64,000 bases of DNA from Actinoplanes philippinensis (GTDB taxonomy: Bacteria; Actinomycetota; Actinomycetes; Mycobacteriales; Micromonosporaceae). Under the pieces are notes generated by a model. The model did not search any database. It had not been told where the DNA came from and saw only the letters and a program-made list of their open reading frames with translations. Positions 24,252 to 33,172 of this stretch are shown here, in pieces (the first letter of the stretch is position 1; each line of letters opens with the position of its first letter). The DNA is taken from the NCBI RefSeq assembly GCF_900113015.1, contig NZ_FONV01000007.1, forward strand, positions 1 through 64,000, read 5' to 3'. A program made the position numbers and the translations under genes.

Positions 24252-26461
24252 GCGGCGTCTCCACCGACGGAAGCGGGATCGGTGTAAAAGGCGTCTCCAC
24301 GACGGAAGCTGCTGCGGTGAGCGGGACCGGCGTGCGGGATCCGGGGTTCGGGCCGGCGGCGGCGCGGCTCGGGCCGGCGGCGCGGCTCGGGCCGGCGGCG
24401 GGGCTCGGGCCGGCGGCGGGGCTCGGGCCGGCGGCGGGGCGGCTCGGGCTGGCGGTGCTCGCCGGGGCCGGAGCGGCCGGGGCGGCCGTCGCGCTGACCG
24501 CGGTGTCGGCGTGGCTGATCTCGCGGGCGGCGCTGCATCCGCCGGTGCTGCATCTGATGGTGGCGATCGTCGCGGTGCGGGCGTGCGGGCTGGGCCGGGG
24601 TGTGCTGCGGTACCTGGAGCGGCTGTTCGGGCATGATGCGGCGTTCCGGGTTCTCGGGGATGTGCGGGTGCGGCTGTTCGAGCGGCTGGAACGGCTGGCT
24701 CCGGCCGGCCTGGCCGATTTCCGGCGTGCCGATCTGGCGCGACGGCTCGCCTCGGATGTCGACGCGGTTCTCGATCTGGTCACCCGGGTGGTGCTGCCGT
24801 ACGCGGTGGCGGCCGTCGTCGGTCTCGCGTCGGTGCTGGTGGTGGGCTCGCTGGTGCCGGTGGCCGGGCTGGTTCTCGCGCTGGCGTTGCTGGTCGCCGG
24901 AGCGGGCGTGCCGCTGCTGCAGCGGGCGTCGGCACGACGCGCCGACGGGCGGCTGGCGCCGCTGCGGGCCGGGCTGCACACCGGCGTCGTCGATCTGCTG
25001 CACGGTTTGCCCGATCTGATGGCGTACGGGGCCACGCCTGACCGTCTCGCCCGGCTCGCCGAGATCGATGCCCGGCTGACCGCGGCGTCCCGTCGTTCGG
25101 CCGCGACGGCGGGGCTGGGCGCGGCGGTGACCGTTCTCGCGACGGGGGTGTCCGTGCTGGCGGGGCTGGTGGCGGGGGCGTTCGCGGTGCGTGCCGGTGA
25201 TCTTCCCGGGGAACTGCTGGCGCTGGTCGTGCTCACGCCGCTGGCGGTGTTCGAGATCGCGGGGCCGCTTCCGGCGGCAGCTCAGCACTGTGCGGCGGCG
25301 CGTGCGTCGCTGCGGCGTCTCGCCGAGATCTGGGCCGCGCCCGATCCACTGGCCGGCGAGCCGTCTCCGGCCCGCCCTCGAGAACCGTGGCCGGTCCTGA
25401 GGCGCCGGGAACAGCATTCCGCACCAGCCCGACAGATCGGGCAGGATCGGCCGGCCCCGAGGGCTGCCCTCGCGCCTCGGCAGGAGCACCTGGAACCAGC
25501 CGGACAAAACGGGCCACGCCGGCCGGCGCCGGGAGCTGTTACGGCGCGCCTGAAACAGCGCCTGACGCCGGCCGGACAGGGCCGGCCGGCGCGGAGCGCT
25601 GCTTCGGGACGCCGGAAACAGGGCTGGGCGGCGCGGAACGCTTTTTCGGGACACCGGAAACAGGACGGGGCGGCGCGGAACGCTTTTTCGGGACACCGGA
25701 AACAGGACAGGGCGCCGACCGGGGGGAACGGGCACGGGCCGGGAGGCGAGCCGGCGGGGCGAGGACCAGGGCTGGACGGGCGTGGGCGGCCGGGGCCCGG
25801 CGCCGGGGGCGTGCCGGAGGTCCGGGTGGAGGGGGTCACGGCGGGGTGGGTCGCGGGGCGTACGGCGGTGACGGGGTTCGACCTGATGCTGCCGCCCGGT
25901 GCGCGGGTCGCGCTGACCGGCCCGAGCGGCTCCGGCAAGAGCACGGTCGCCGCGCTGCTGGTGAGGTTTCTCGATCCGTGGGCGGGCCGGGTCACCATGG
26001 ACGGCGTCGATCTGCGGGAGCTCGCGGCCGATGACGTGCGGGCGGTGGTCGGTTACCTGCCGGAGGACGCGTATCTGTTCGACACCACGATCGGCGCGAA
26101 CCTGCGGATCGCGCGGCCGGACGCCACTGACGGGGAGTTGTGGGAGGCGCTGGGCGCGGCGCGGCTGCGGGACTGGGCCGGGACGCTGCCGGACGGGCTG
26201 GACACGCTCGTCGGGGAGCACGGGATGGCGCTGTCCGGCGGGCAGCGGCGGCGGCTGGCGCTGGCGCGGCTGCTGCTCGGCGACGCGCGGGTGCTGGTGC
26301 TCGACGAGCCGACCGAGCATCTCGACGATGCCACGGCGGCGGCCCTGACGCGGGATCTGCTGGCGGCGGCCGGGGAGCGTACCGTCCTGTTGATCACGCA
26401 CCGCACCGACCTGGACGGGCTGACGGTGGTCTCGATGGGCGGGTCAGACGTGGGCGGGTGA
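24248..26461 (+). CDS. cydC: Thiol reductant ABC exporter subunit CydC
   Basis: A 737-residue partner of CydD, much longer than the usual 550-600. Residues about 35-65 are a GLGPAA-type repeat before the first helix. The membrane domain runs to about 350. A 140-residue basic low-complexity linker (about 378-518) includes duplicated 42-bp units. The ATPase has Walker A GPSGSGKST, signature LSGGQRRRLALARLL and VLVLDEPTEHLD. The ATG overlaps the cydD stop (ATGA). The 3' end overlaps the convergent histidine kinase gene by 18 bp. Confidence 0.9.
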   Translation: MSGVSTDGSGIGVKGVSTTEAAAVSGTGVRDPGFGPAAARLGPAARLGPAAGLGPAAGLGPAAGRLGLAVLAGAGAAGAAVALTAVSAWLISRAALHPPVLHLMVAIVAVRACGLGRGVLRYLERLFGHDAAFRVLGDVRVRLFERLERLAPAGLADFRRADLARRLASDVDAVLDLVTRVVLPYAVAAVVGLASVLVVGSLVPVAGLVLALALLVAGAGVPLLQRASARRADGRLAPLRAGLHTGVVDLLHGLPDLMAYGATPDRLARLAEIDARLTAASRRSAATAGLGAAVTVLATGVSVLAGLVAGAFAVRAGDLPGELLALVVLTPLAVFEIAGPLPAAAQHCAAARASLRRLAEIWAAPDPLAGEPSPARPREPWPVLRRREQHSAPARQIGQDRPAPRAALAPRQEHLEPAGQNGPRRPAPGAVTARLKQRLTPAGQGRPARSAASGRRKQGWAARNAFSGHRKQDGAARNAFSGHRKQDRAPTGGNGHGPGGEPAGRGPGLDGRGRPGPGAGGVPEVRVEGVTAGWVAGRTAVTGFDLMLPPGARVALTGPSGSGKSTVAALLVRFLDPWAGRVTMDGVDLRELAADDVRAVVGYLPEDAYLFDTTIGANLRIARPDATDGELWEALGAARLRDWAGTLPDGLDTLVGEHGMALSGGQRRRLALARLLLGDARVLVLDEPTEHLDDATAAALTRDLLAAAGERTVLLITHRTDLDGLTVVSMGGSDVGG
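25621..25710 (+). repeat. 42-bp in-frame repeats in the CydC linker
   Basis: Two nearly identical 42-bp units encode AARNAFSGHRKQDG and follow a more diverged copy at about 25585-25620. They form part of the low-complexity linker preceding the CydC ATPase domain. Confidence 0.85.
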
Positions 26462-28378
26462 CCGCGGTTCGGCGGGCGCCGCGCAGGCCGGCAGGGTGAG
26501 GGTGAAGGTGGTCCCGCGGCCGACGACGGACTGTACGGCGATGGTGCCGCCGTGGTCGCGGACGATGTCCCGGACGATGGCCAGGCCGAGGCCGGGACCC
26601 TGGACGGCCTGATCCATGGCGTTGCCCGCCCGATGGAACGGGGTGAACAGGCCGGGCACGTCCTCGGCGGGGATGCCGATGCCGGTGTCGGTGACCGCGA
26701 CGGAGACCGCGCGGGGGTCGGCGGCGACCCGGCAGTCGACGCTGCCACCGGCGGGCGTGAACTTGATGGCGTTCTCGACTAGTTTGCGCAGGGCCCGTTG
26801 CAGCTGGGTACGGTCGCCGCGGACCCACCCCTCGCCGGCGTCGAAGGTGACGGTGAGGTCCTTGGCGCGGGCCGCGCTGGCGAGTTCGTCACGGACCAGG
26901 ACGGCGAGGCCGGCCAGGTCGAGGGTCTCGGTGCGTACTGTCGTGTCGTGGTCGGGCCGGTCGAGCAGGATCAGGTCGCCGATGGTGTCGTGCAGGCGGT
27001 GGGCGTTGCGCAGGATGGCGTTGAGCGCGCGCTGCTGCAGCGTGGTGAGCGCCCCGCCGTCCTCCTCGGTGATCATCTCGGTGTAGCCGAGGATGCTGGT
27101 CAGCGGCGTGCGCAGCTCGTGGGTGACGGTCTGGATGAAGACGTCCTTGCGCTGGTCGAGCATCCGCAGCTCGGTGATGAGGCGGGCCTGTTTGTCCTGG
27201 ACGCCGAGCAGGCGCAGGGCGCGTTCGATCTCGCGGGCCGCGCCGGCGAGCAGCCGCTGCTCGTCGTCGGTCCACTCGGGGTTGCCGGGGCGGTGGGCGC
27301 GGAGGTATCCGGGTGAGCAGCCGTCGTCGCCGCCGACGGTGAGCCAGACGCTGCCGTCGGGGCGGGCCCGCAGCTGTCCGGGTCGGCCGGCGACCGTCTC
27401 GGCGATCTGGTCGCCGGGCGGGTCGGGTGCGTCGGCCGGCCAGCGGGACTGGACTCTGCCGGTGCCGGGGACGTCGAGTTCGCTGTGCACGGCAGCGGCG
27501 CCGACGGCGGCGGCGACGAGCTCGGCGACCCGGCGGCCGGTGGCGGCCGGGTCGGTGGACTCCTGCATCTCGGCGGCGACGGCCTGCCGGAGGCCGGCCC
27601 GGGCGGCGCGCGCCTTCTCGGCGGCGAGGAGGGTCTCGGTCTGCGCGGCGAGGTCGTTGAGGGCTTCGACGACGGTACGGAGCTCGTCCGCCCCGGCCGG
27701 CTCGGCCCGCGCCGACAGGTCACCCCCGGCGAGCCGGCGGATGGTCAGGCCGAGCTGCGCGAGTGGTACGAGCAGCTGCCGGCGTCCGGTACGGGCCACC
27801 GACACGCCGATGATCATGATGGCGACGACGAGGACCGCGGCGGCCAGGTCGAGGGAGCCGCGCCCGCCGGCGACGAGAGCCAGCACGCGCTGCCGGTCGC
27901 GGTCGACGGCGTCCGCGACGGCCGCGTTGGCCAGCCGGAACTCGTCGAAGACCGCCTTGCCGCGGACGGCGCGGCCGGTGTCGCCGTCGGGCACGCCGGC
28001 GGCGACGACGGGGGCCGCGTACCCGTCGAGCCAGGCGTGCGCGGCGTCACGTTGCCGGTCGAGCAGGCGGACGGCCTCGTCACCGTCGAGGTGCGCGGCC
28101 AGGTCGTCGAGGGCGGCGAGGGCCTCGGTGGCGCCGCTCTCGTAGGGCTGCAGGAAGACCCGCTCGCCGGTGAGCTGGAATCCGCGTACCCCCGTCTCGG
28201 CGTCGGTCATGCGCTGCAGCACCCGGTCGTTGGCGGCCTCGGCGCGGTTGGCCCGGTCGGTCTCGCGGTCGTGCTGGGAGCGCAGCCGTCCGCCGAGGCC
28301 GAACTGGAGAGCCAGAAGCACCATGAACAGGATGAGCAGAGCGCAGAAGCCGACGTTGAGGCGGCGCTGCACGCTCAT
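26444..28378 (-). CDS. CHASE3/HAMP sensor histidine kinase (orphan)
   Basis: 644 residues. TM1 (about 11-30) is followed by a CHASE3-like extracytoplasmic helical domain (DAETGVRGFQLTGERVFLQPY), TM2 (about 177-197), HAMP, a GAF-like region, and a HisKA domain with phospho-acceptor His420 in VTHELRTPLTSILGY. The HATPase follows with the N-box VENAIKFTP, DTGIGI and GPGLGL. No response regulator lies next to it, so its partner is elsewhere. It is convergent with cydC, overlapping by 18 bp. The signal is unknown. Confidence 0.9.
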   Translation of the reverse strand: MSVQRRLNVGFCALLILFMVLLALQFGLGGRLRSQHDRETDRANRAEAANDRVLQRMTDAETGVRGFQLTGERVFLQPYESGATEALAALDDLAAHLDGDEAVRLLDRQRDAAHAWLDGYAAPVVAAGVPDGDTGRAVRGKAVFDEFRLANAAVADAVDRDRQRVLALVAGGRGSLDLAAAVLVVAIMIIGVSVARTGRRQLLVPLAQLGLTIRRLAGGDLSARAEPAGADELRTVVEALNDLAAQTETLLAAEKARAARAGLRQAVAAEMQESTDPAATGRRVAELVAAAVGAAAVHSELDVPGTGRVQSRWPADAPDPPGDQIAETVAGRPGQLRARPDGSVWLTVGGDDGCSPGYLRAHRPGNPEWTDDEQRLLAGAAREIERALRLLGVQDKQARLITELRMLDQRKDVFIQTVTHELRTPLTSILGYTEMITEEDGGALTTLQQRALNAILRNAHRLHDTIGDLILLDRPDHDTTVRTETLDLAGLAVLVRDELASAARAKDLTVTFDAGEGWVRGDRTQLQRALRKLVENAIKFTPAGGSVDCRVAADPRAVSVAVTDTGIGIPAEDVPGLFTPFHRAGNAMDQAVQGPGLGLAIVRDIVRDHGGTIAVQSVVGRGTTFTLTLPACAAPAEPRSPAHV

Positions 28379-28729
28379 CGGCGGCGGTCCTCGCGGTCGG
28401 TCATGCCTTTCCGTTCGGCAGGTACGGGCCGTGACCTAAGTCTCCTCCCCGGCAATTCACTTCGTTACCTATCCGCAATAAACAGGGCCTTGCGTACCCC
28501 GGGTAACGGGTAACTGGCCAGGCTCGATACTAATGTCGGAAATTTCGGACACCTGCGTGGCGGACATCACGGTGCGTCATGTTGATCTAGTGAGCTGAGT
28601 TACTGACCGGTAGATCGAGCTCTTGTAGTCGCCGCCGGCTAGCGGCAACATTTCCCGCACATTACGACCGCGACCATCGATGTGCCTCGCTGCGCAAGTC
28701 GCCGGTCCAACCATCCCTGAGGAGGTTCC
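28379..28729. other. Divergent intergenic region with a palindrome
   Basis: 351 bp between the histidine kinase and DUF6230 genes with no gene. A near-perfect 16-bp palindrome centred on GGAAATTTC (about 28535-28550) is the clearest element and could be an operator. AT-richer sequence around 28470-28490 and 28520-28535 may hold divergent promoters. GAGGAG at 28719-28725 is the ribosome-binding site of DUF6230. Confidence 0.5.
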
Positions 28730-29368
28730 GTGGAGGAGGCGCAAAGCGCTGCGGCGTACGGGCGCACCAACTGGCGCCGGTTCGCGGTGGCGGTGGGCGT
28801 GCCGACGGTGATCGCGGGCGGGCTGGTCCTGGCGCTCGCCGAGGGCGCTCTGGCGGCGAACTTCACCGTGTCCGGCAAGCAGTTCAAGCTGTCCGCGGAC
28901 AAGCTGGTGGGCAACGGCTTCACCCAGTACAGCGGCGAGCTGCCCACCGACGACAAGGAGAACTTCCCGGACGGCAAGATCCCGGCGGCGATGTCCGGCA
29001 TCCGCAGCGCCGACCTGTGGAACCTCTGCCAGTCGGTCGCGGTCGGCCCGGTGACCCTGCGTATCGAGGCCGGTAGCGATCCGGCGAACCCGGTGCACGC
29101 CGACGAGCTGCTGATCGGCATGTCCACTCTCGGGGGCGACGCCACCTTCGAGGAGATCCAGATCGGCCTGGACGGGTCCACCCTCAGCCAGGACCAGGCG
29201 TCCAGCCACGGCGCTCCGCTCTCCTTCGGCCAGCAGGCGAAGAAGGTGACCATCAACGGCCTGCGCCAGGAGGCGTACTACACCTCCGCCGCCACCTTCA
29301 CCCTCAGTGGCATGAGCCTCAAGCTGCACATCGGCGGCTCGCACGAGTGCTACTACGACGAGGACTGA
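28730..29368 (+). CDS. DUF6230 family protein
   Basis: 212 residues from GTG at 28730 behind GAGGAG. A cytosolic start (TNWRRFAVAVGVP) leads into one hydrophobic segment (about 20-42) ending ALAAN, which could be cleaved as a signal peptide. The remainder is a beta-rich exported domain. The family is widespread in Streptomyces and relatives and unassigned in function. It typically precedes a DUF6114 gene, as here, 70 bp downstream. Confidence 0.8.
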   Translation: MEEAQSAAAYGRTNWRRFAVAVGVPTVIAGGLVLALAEGALAANFTVSGKQFKLSADKLVGNGFTQYSGELPTDDKENFPDGKIPAAMSGIRSADLWNLCQSVAVGPVTLRIEAGSDPANPVHADELLIGMSTLGGDATFEEIQIGLDGSTLSQDQASSHGAPLSFGQQAKKVTINGLRQEAYYTSAATFTLSGMSLKLHIGGSHECYYDED

Positions 29369-29438
29369 CATCGATCCACCGGGCTCGCGGGGCACTGTGC
29401 CGCGAGCCCGTCGTTCTGAGGTGACTGGGAGGCTCGGC

Positions 29439-30920
29439 GTGGCGACGGAGAACATCCGGGGCAGGTTCCGGCGGTGGCGGCGCGGCCGGCCGTACTGGGG
29501 CGGGCTCTTCCTGGTGCTGTCCGGGATCGAGATGTTCGGCAGCGCGAACATGGAGCTGGACAACATCCAGGTCCACATCGGGCCGCAGGGCTTCTACTCG
29601 TACCTCCTGCCGGTCATGATGATCACCGCCGGTGTCCTGGCCTGGTTCTCCCCGGCGCAGCGCGTGTTCTACGGCGTGATCGGCATCATCACCGCGCTGT
29701 ACTCGTTCATCGGCCTCAACCTGGGCGGCTGGATCGCCGGGATGCTGCTCGGCATCGTCGGCGGCGCGCTGGTGATCGCCTGGGGCCCGCCCCGGACGGC
29801 GCCGAAGCCGGCCGGGGACCAGGCTCTCGATGACCACGCCGGCGATGACCGGGCTGGTGATGACCGGGATGTCGATGACCGGGCTGGTGATGACCGGGCG
29901 GCGGGCGAGCAGGCGGCCGGGGAGGTCGCCGGGCAGCCGCCCGTTCCCGGGACGGCGCACCGCAAGGCGCTGCTGATCGTCGCCCCGCTGCTGCTGGCCA
30001 CGAGCGTGATGGTCGCCGGGAACCGGCCCGCGCAGGCCGCCGACTGCCCGGAGGGCCTGCCGTCGCGCAAGGCCTCGCCGAGCGCCCCCGCCTCGCCGTC
30101 CGCCGGAGCCGCGAAGACGAGGACGAAGCCGAAGCCGGCCGCCTCGAAGACGAAGACCCCCGCCCCGGGCGCGTCCGCCTCGACGTCCCCGAGCGCCTCG
30201 CCGTCACCGTCACCGTCCGGGACCGGCAGCGGGAACCCGGTGCTGGACGGCATCAACGACTTCTGGGAGGGCGTCGGGGACTTCTTCGGCGTCGGCGGCG
30301 AGGAGGAGCCCGAGCCGAGCCCGTCGCCGTCGTCGTCGTCGGCCGCCCCGACGTCGCCCGGGCCCACGACCTCCGCTCCGAGCGCCGGCCCCTCGGCACC
30401 GGTGAGCGCCGGCGCGTCGCCGAGCACGAGCGCCACCCCCCGGCCGGAGGAGATCCCCTGCCTGGGACCCCGGCAGATGAACGTGCGGGCCGACGACAGC
30501 GGCCTCCCGCAGGCCGGGGCGAAGCCGGGCGTGGTGAAGGCCGCCTCGATCACCATGTACAACTCGTCCTACGACGGCGTGGCCGAGGTGCCGACCGGGA
30601 ACGGCCCGATCAGGTCGCTGAAGTTCACCATGGACAAGGTGGTGAACAAGCCGTTCACCCTCACCATCGACGAGCCGGGCGACGCGGTCACGGTCATCGA
30701 GAGCGGTGAGCTGATCCTGGACGGCAACGTCGAGTTCTACAGCCCCACCTTCAAGGGCAAGCTGTTCGGGCTGATCCCGGTCACCTTCACCCCGGAGCAG
30801 CCGCCGCCGCTGACGCTGCCGGTGCTCTGGTTCACCGACGTGACCCTGGACCTGGCCTACGTCAGCTCGGACGTGCTCACCGCCAAGCCGCTGGACATCG
30901 ACGAGACCACGGCCGGCTGA
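29439..30920 (+). CDS. DUF6114 membrane protein with a C-terminal exported domain
   Basis: 493 residues from GTG at 29439 behind GGGAGG; a 14-codon longer frame is less likely. Four membrane helices (about residues 20-125) form DUF6114. A short acidic repeat (AGDDR units from 15-bp repeats at about 29820-29905), a further hydrophobic segment near residue 175-195 and a Pro/Ser/Thr-rich spacer follow. The C-terminal about 150 residues are beta-rich and recall the DUF6230 exported domain. Probably membrane-bound with the C-terminus outside, acting with its DUF6230 neighbour. Function unknown. Confidence 0.75.
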   Translation: MATENIRGRFRRWRRGRPYWGGLFLVLSGIEMFGSANMELDNIQVHIGPQGFYSYLLPVMMITAGVLAWFSPAQRVFYGVIGIITALYSFIGLNLGGWIAGMLLGIVGGALVIAWGPPRTAPKPAGDQALDDHAGDDRAGDDRDVDDRAGDDRAAGEQAAGEVAGQPPVPGTAHRKALLIVAPLLLATSVMVAGNRPAQAADCPEGLPSRKASPSAPASPSAGAAKTRTKPKPAASKTKTPAPGASASTSPSASPSPSPSGTGSGNPVLDGINDFWEGVGDFFGVGGEEEPEPSPSPSSSSAAPTSPGPTTSAPSAGPSAPVSAGASPSTSATPRPEEIPCLGPRQMNVRADDSGLPQAGAKPGVVKAASITMYNSSYDGVAEVPTGNGPIRSLKFTMDKVVNKPFTLTIDEPGDAVTVIESGELILDGNVEFYSPTFKGKLFGLIPVTFTPEQPPPLTLPVLWFTDVTLDLAYVSSDVLTAKPLDIDETTAG

Positions 30921-30974
30921 CCGGCCGCCTACCCTGGGAGGGTCCACAGGCATTCGTACCGAAGGGATCCGACC

Positions 30975-31244
30975 GTGTGCCGGAGCATCCACCAGCTGCA
31001 CAACTTCGAGCCGCCGGCGACGCCGGACGAGATCCACGCGGCGGCCCTGCAGTACGTGCGGAAGATCGCCGGGACCGCTCGTCCGTCGCAGGCCAACCAG
31101 GCCGCCTTCGACCAGGCCGTCGCCGCGGTCCAGGCGGCCACCGCCGAGCTGCTCGCCGCGCTGGTGACCAGCGCCCCGCCCCGGGACCGCGAGGTGGAGG
31201 CGGCGAAGGCCCGGGCCCGCGCCGAACGGCGTTACGCTTCCTGA
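30975..31244 (+). CDS. DUF2277 family protein
   Basis: 89 residues from GTG at 30975. MCRSIHQLHNFEPPATPDEIHAAALQYVRKI is the signature beginning of DUF2277, a small helical family found in many actinobacteria with no assigned role. The conserved Cys2 and two His residues near the start may bind a metal (inference). A small ACCCT/AGGGT hairpin precedes it. Monocistronic. Confidence 0.82.
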   Translation: MCRSIHQLHNFEPPATPDEIHAAALQYVRKIAGTARPSQANQAAFDQAVAAVQAATAELLAALVTSAPPRDREVEAAKARARAERRYAS

Positions 31245-31398
31245 CAAGGGGGCCGAAACGACCGGCGGCCTCGTCCGTTCGTACTATCGCGACGCATTTC
31301 GTGAACGCCGGATTTTCCGGGCCGTGATGATTGGTAACGCATTCAGGGATCCGCCCTGAAATTGTCGAACTAATCGTACGAAACCAAGGAGAATCGTC

Positions 31399-31848
31399 AT
31401 GGCTATTTCGCGTACCCGTTTCCTGTCCCTGCGCGCCGCCGCGGCCGCCACCCTGGCCACCACCGCGATGACGGCCGGTCTCGCCGCTCCGGCGCACGCC
31501 GATCCGCGCGTGTTCACCGCCCGGATCACGATCGACAATCAGACCAGGGAGTCCTTCGAACTCATTTCCTATGAGGTCACCGAGGGCGAGAACGTGATCA
31601 GCCCCAACCAGACCATCCCGGCGAAATCATCGGACTGGCTCAAGACCACCGCGAACGTCGATCAGGGCGGCACCTCGGGCAGCGTCAAGTACGCGGCCTC
31701 CGGCGGTGGCCAGCTCGTCATCTACTTCTCGAACCCGTACGAGGAGCCGAACAGCAGCAACTGCTTCGTGCCGGAGGGCCTGTCCTGCTCCACGTCGGAC
31801 AACGGCCAGTACGAGACCGAGATGACCTTCACGATCACCAACGCGTGA
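31399..31848 (+). CDS. Small secreted protein, possibly aegerolysin/ET79-like
   Basis: 149 residues with a clear signal peptide (FLSLRAAAAATLATTAMTAGLAAPAHA, cleavage near residue 34) and a beta-rich mature domain starting TARITIDNQTRESFELIS. The pattern of ITIDNQT, GSVKYAASGGG, IYFSNPYEEPNSSNC and a final TFTI strand recalls small Bacillus crystal-protein ET79/aegerolysin-like sandwiches. Similarity is by eye only. ATG at 31399 behind AAGGAG. Two Cys could form a disulfide. Otherwise a secreted protein of unknown function. Confidence 0.6.
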   Translation: MAISRTRFLSLRAAAAATLATTAMTAGLAAPAHADPRVFTARITIDNQTRESFELISYEVTEGENVISPNQTIPAKSSDWLKTTANVDQGGTSGSVKYAASGGGQLVIYFSNPYEEPNSSNCFVPEGLSCSTSDNGQYETEMTFTITNA

Positions 31849-31880
31849 CCGCTCGACATCGACGTACATCTGGGTAAGCT

Positions 31881-31906
31881 CCTCCAGGAAAGCGCATTCC
31901 TGGAGG
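31881..31906 (+). promoter_or_regulatory. Hairpin that pairs with the ribosome-binding site of the pectinesterase gene
   Basis: CCTCCAGGAA (31881-31890), a 6-nt loop and its perfect complement (31897-31906). The right arm contains the GGAGG used by the ATG at 31913, so in RNA the site would be fully paired. Alternatively, if TAAGCT (31875-31880) is the -10, the palindrome sits at the transcription start and would act as a DNA operator. Confidence 0.65.
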
Positions 31907-31912
31907 TTGACG

Positions 31913-33133
31913 ATGCACATCGTGTCAGCGTTGATCGCTGTGGCACTCGCCCTGCCGACGGCCGGCGCCCCCGGATCCCCCCAGGTCCCGCCGGGCACGA
32001 CGGCACGTCCGATCCTGTCGGCCGAGGAGGCCGGGCCGTACGTGCCGGAGAACTATCTGGGTTTCTCCGGCACGTACGCCGCCCCGGTCGCCGACCCGTG
32101 GCGGCCCCCGCCGATCCGCCTCCCGCATCGCCCCGATCTCGTGGTCGGCCCGCACGGCTACGCGTCCGTCCAGGACGCGGTCGACGCCGCCTACCGGGCC
32201 GGTGGCACCGCCCGCCGGTGGATCGCGGTGCGGCCCGGCACGTACACCGGCACGGTCCTCATCCCGGCCGGCACTCCCCCGCTGACCGTCTACGGCGCCG
32301 GCCGGGCCGAGGACGTGCGGCTCGAGTTCACCATCGACGCCACGGTCACCCCGGCCCAGTGGGCGGCGCAGGTCAACCCCGACGGCCGGTACGCCGAGGG
32401 CGACCCGGCCTGGCCGATGTACCAGTCGTGCGCCACGAAGACCAGCGCCACCGCGGGGCTGTGCGCCACCGTCGTCTGGGCGCAGAGCACCGACCTGCAG
32501 CTGACGAACCTGACCATCACCAACACGCTTCTGGACACGGTGGACCGGGGCACCCATCAGGCGCTCGCGTTGCGGACCGACGCCGACCGTACCCAGCTGG
32601 AGGGGTTGCGGCTGATCAGCCGTCAGGACACCCTGCTGGCAAACGCCGACGACTCCCGGATCGCCCGGGTGTCGGTGCGCGACACCTACGTCGAGGGTGA
32701 CACCGACTTCGTCTTCGGCCGGGCCGCCGCGGTCTTCACCCACTGCACGTTCCGGCTCGTCTCCAGCCGCAAGCCGTCCGGTGGCGTGATCTTCGCACCC
32801 GACACCCACCCGGCGTACCCGTACGGCTTCCTGGTCACCCGCTCCCGGATCGTCGCCGACGACGGGTACGCCGCCGCGCCCACCGGACGGCTCGGCCGGG
32901 CCTGGGACCAGGGCGCGAGCGCCACCGGATACCTGCCCGGCATCACCCCCAACGGGCAGCTGGTGATCCGCGACAGCCACCTCGGCGCCGGTTTCGACAC
33001 GGCCGCGCCGTGGGCGCCGGCCGCCACCACGGCCCGGCCGTTCTCCGCCCCGATCGAGATCGGGCGCAACCTTTCCGACGTCGATCACAACCGCCTGTGG
33101 GAGTACGCCAACCACGGCCCCTCCGCCGTCTGA
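31913..33133 (+). CDS. Secreted pectinesterase (CE8) family protein
   Basis: 406 residues from ATG at 31913, behind GGAGG. A signal peptide (about 1-20) precedes a right-handed beta-helix of carbohydrate esterase family 8. Motifs include YASVQDAVDAA, LISRQDTLLAN (catalytic Asp), YVEGDTDFVFGRAAAVF (second Asp) and GRAWD (substrate-binding Arg/Trp). It would demethylate pectin outside the cell. A pectate lyase gene follows 39 bp later. Some family members are acyl-CoA thioesterase-like, but secretion and context favour pectin. Confidence 0.86.
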   Translation: MHIVSALIAVALALPTAGAPGSPQVPPGTTARPILSAEEAGPYVPENYLGFSGTYAAPVADPWRPPPIRLPHRPDLVVGPHGYASVQDAVDAAYRAGGTARRWIAVRPGTYTGTVLIPAGTPPLTVYGAGRAEDVRLEFTIDATVTPAQWAAQVNPDGRYAEGDPAWPMYQSCATKTSATAGLCATVVWAQSTDLQLTNLTITNTLLDTVDRGTHQALALRTDADRTQLEGLRLISRQDTLLANADDSRIARVSVRDTYVEGDTDFVFGRAAAVFTHCTFRLVSSRKPSGGVIFAPDTHPAYPYGFLVTRSRIVADDGYAAAPTGRLGRAWDQGASATGYLPGITPNGQLVIRDSHLGAGFDTAAPWAPAATTARPFSAPIEIGRNLSDVDHNRLWEYANHGPSAV

Positions 33134-33159
33134 CCCCCATCCCCCATCCCCCATCCCCC
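33134..33159. repeat. C5AT tandem repeat with G-quadruplex potential on the minus strand
   Basis: Four CCCCC tracts separated by AT between the pectinesterase stop and the pectate lyase start. On the minus strand these are four GGGGG runs with 2-nt loops, an ideal G-quadruplex pattern. In the plus-strand mRNA it is C-rich. Confidence 0.8.
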
Positions 33160-33172
33160 GTTCCCCGGAAAT

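Noticed and set aside
24352..24445. GLGPAA repeat at the CydC N-terminus as a separate small gene
   Set aside because: It is in frame with CydC and follows its ATGA-coupled start; better explained as an in-frame expansion.
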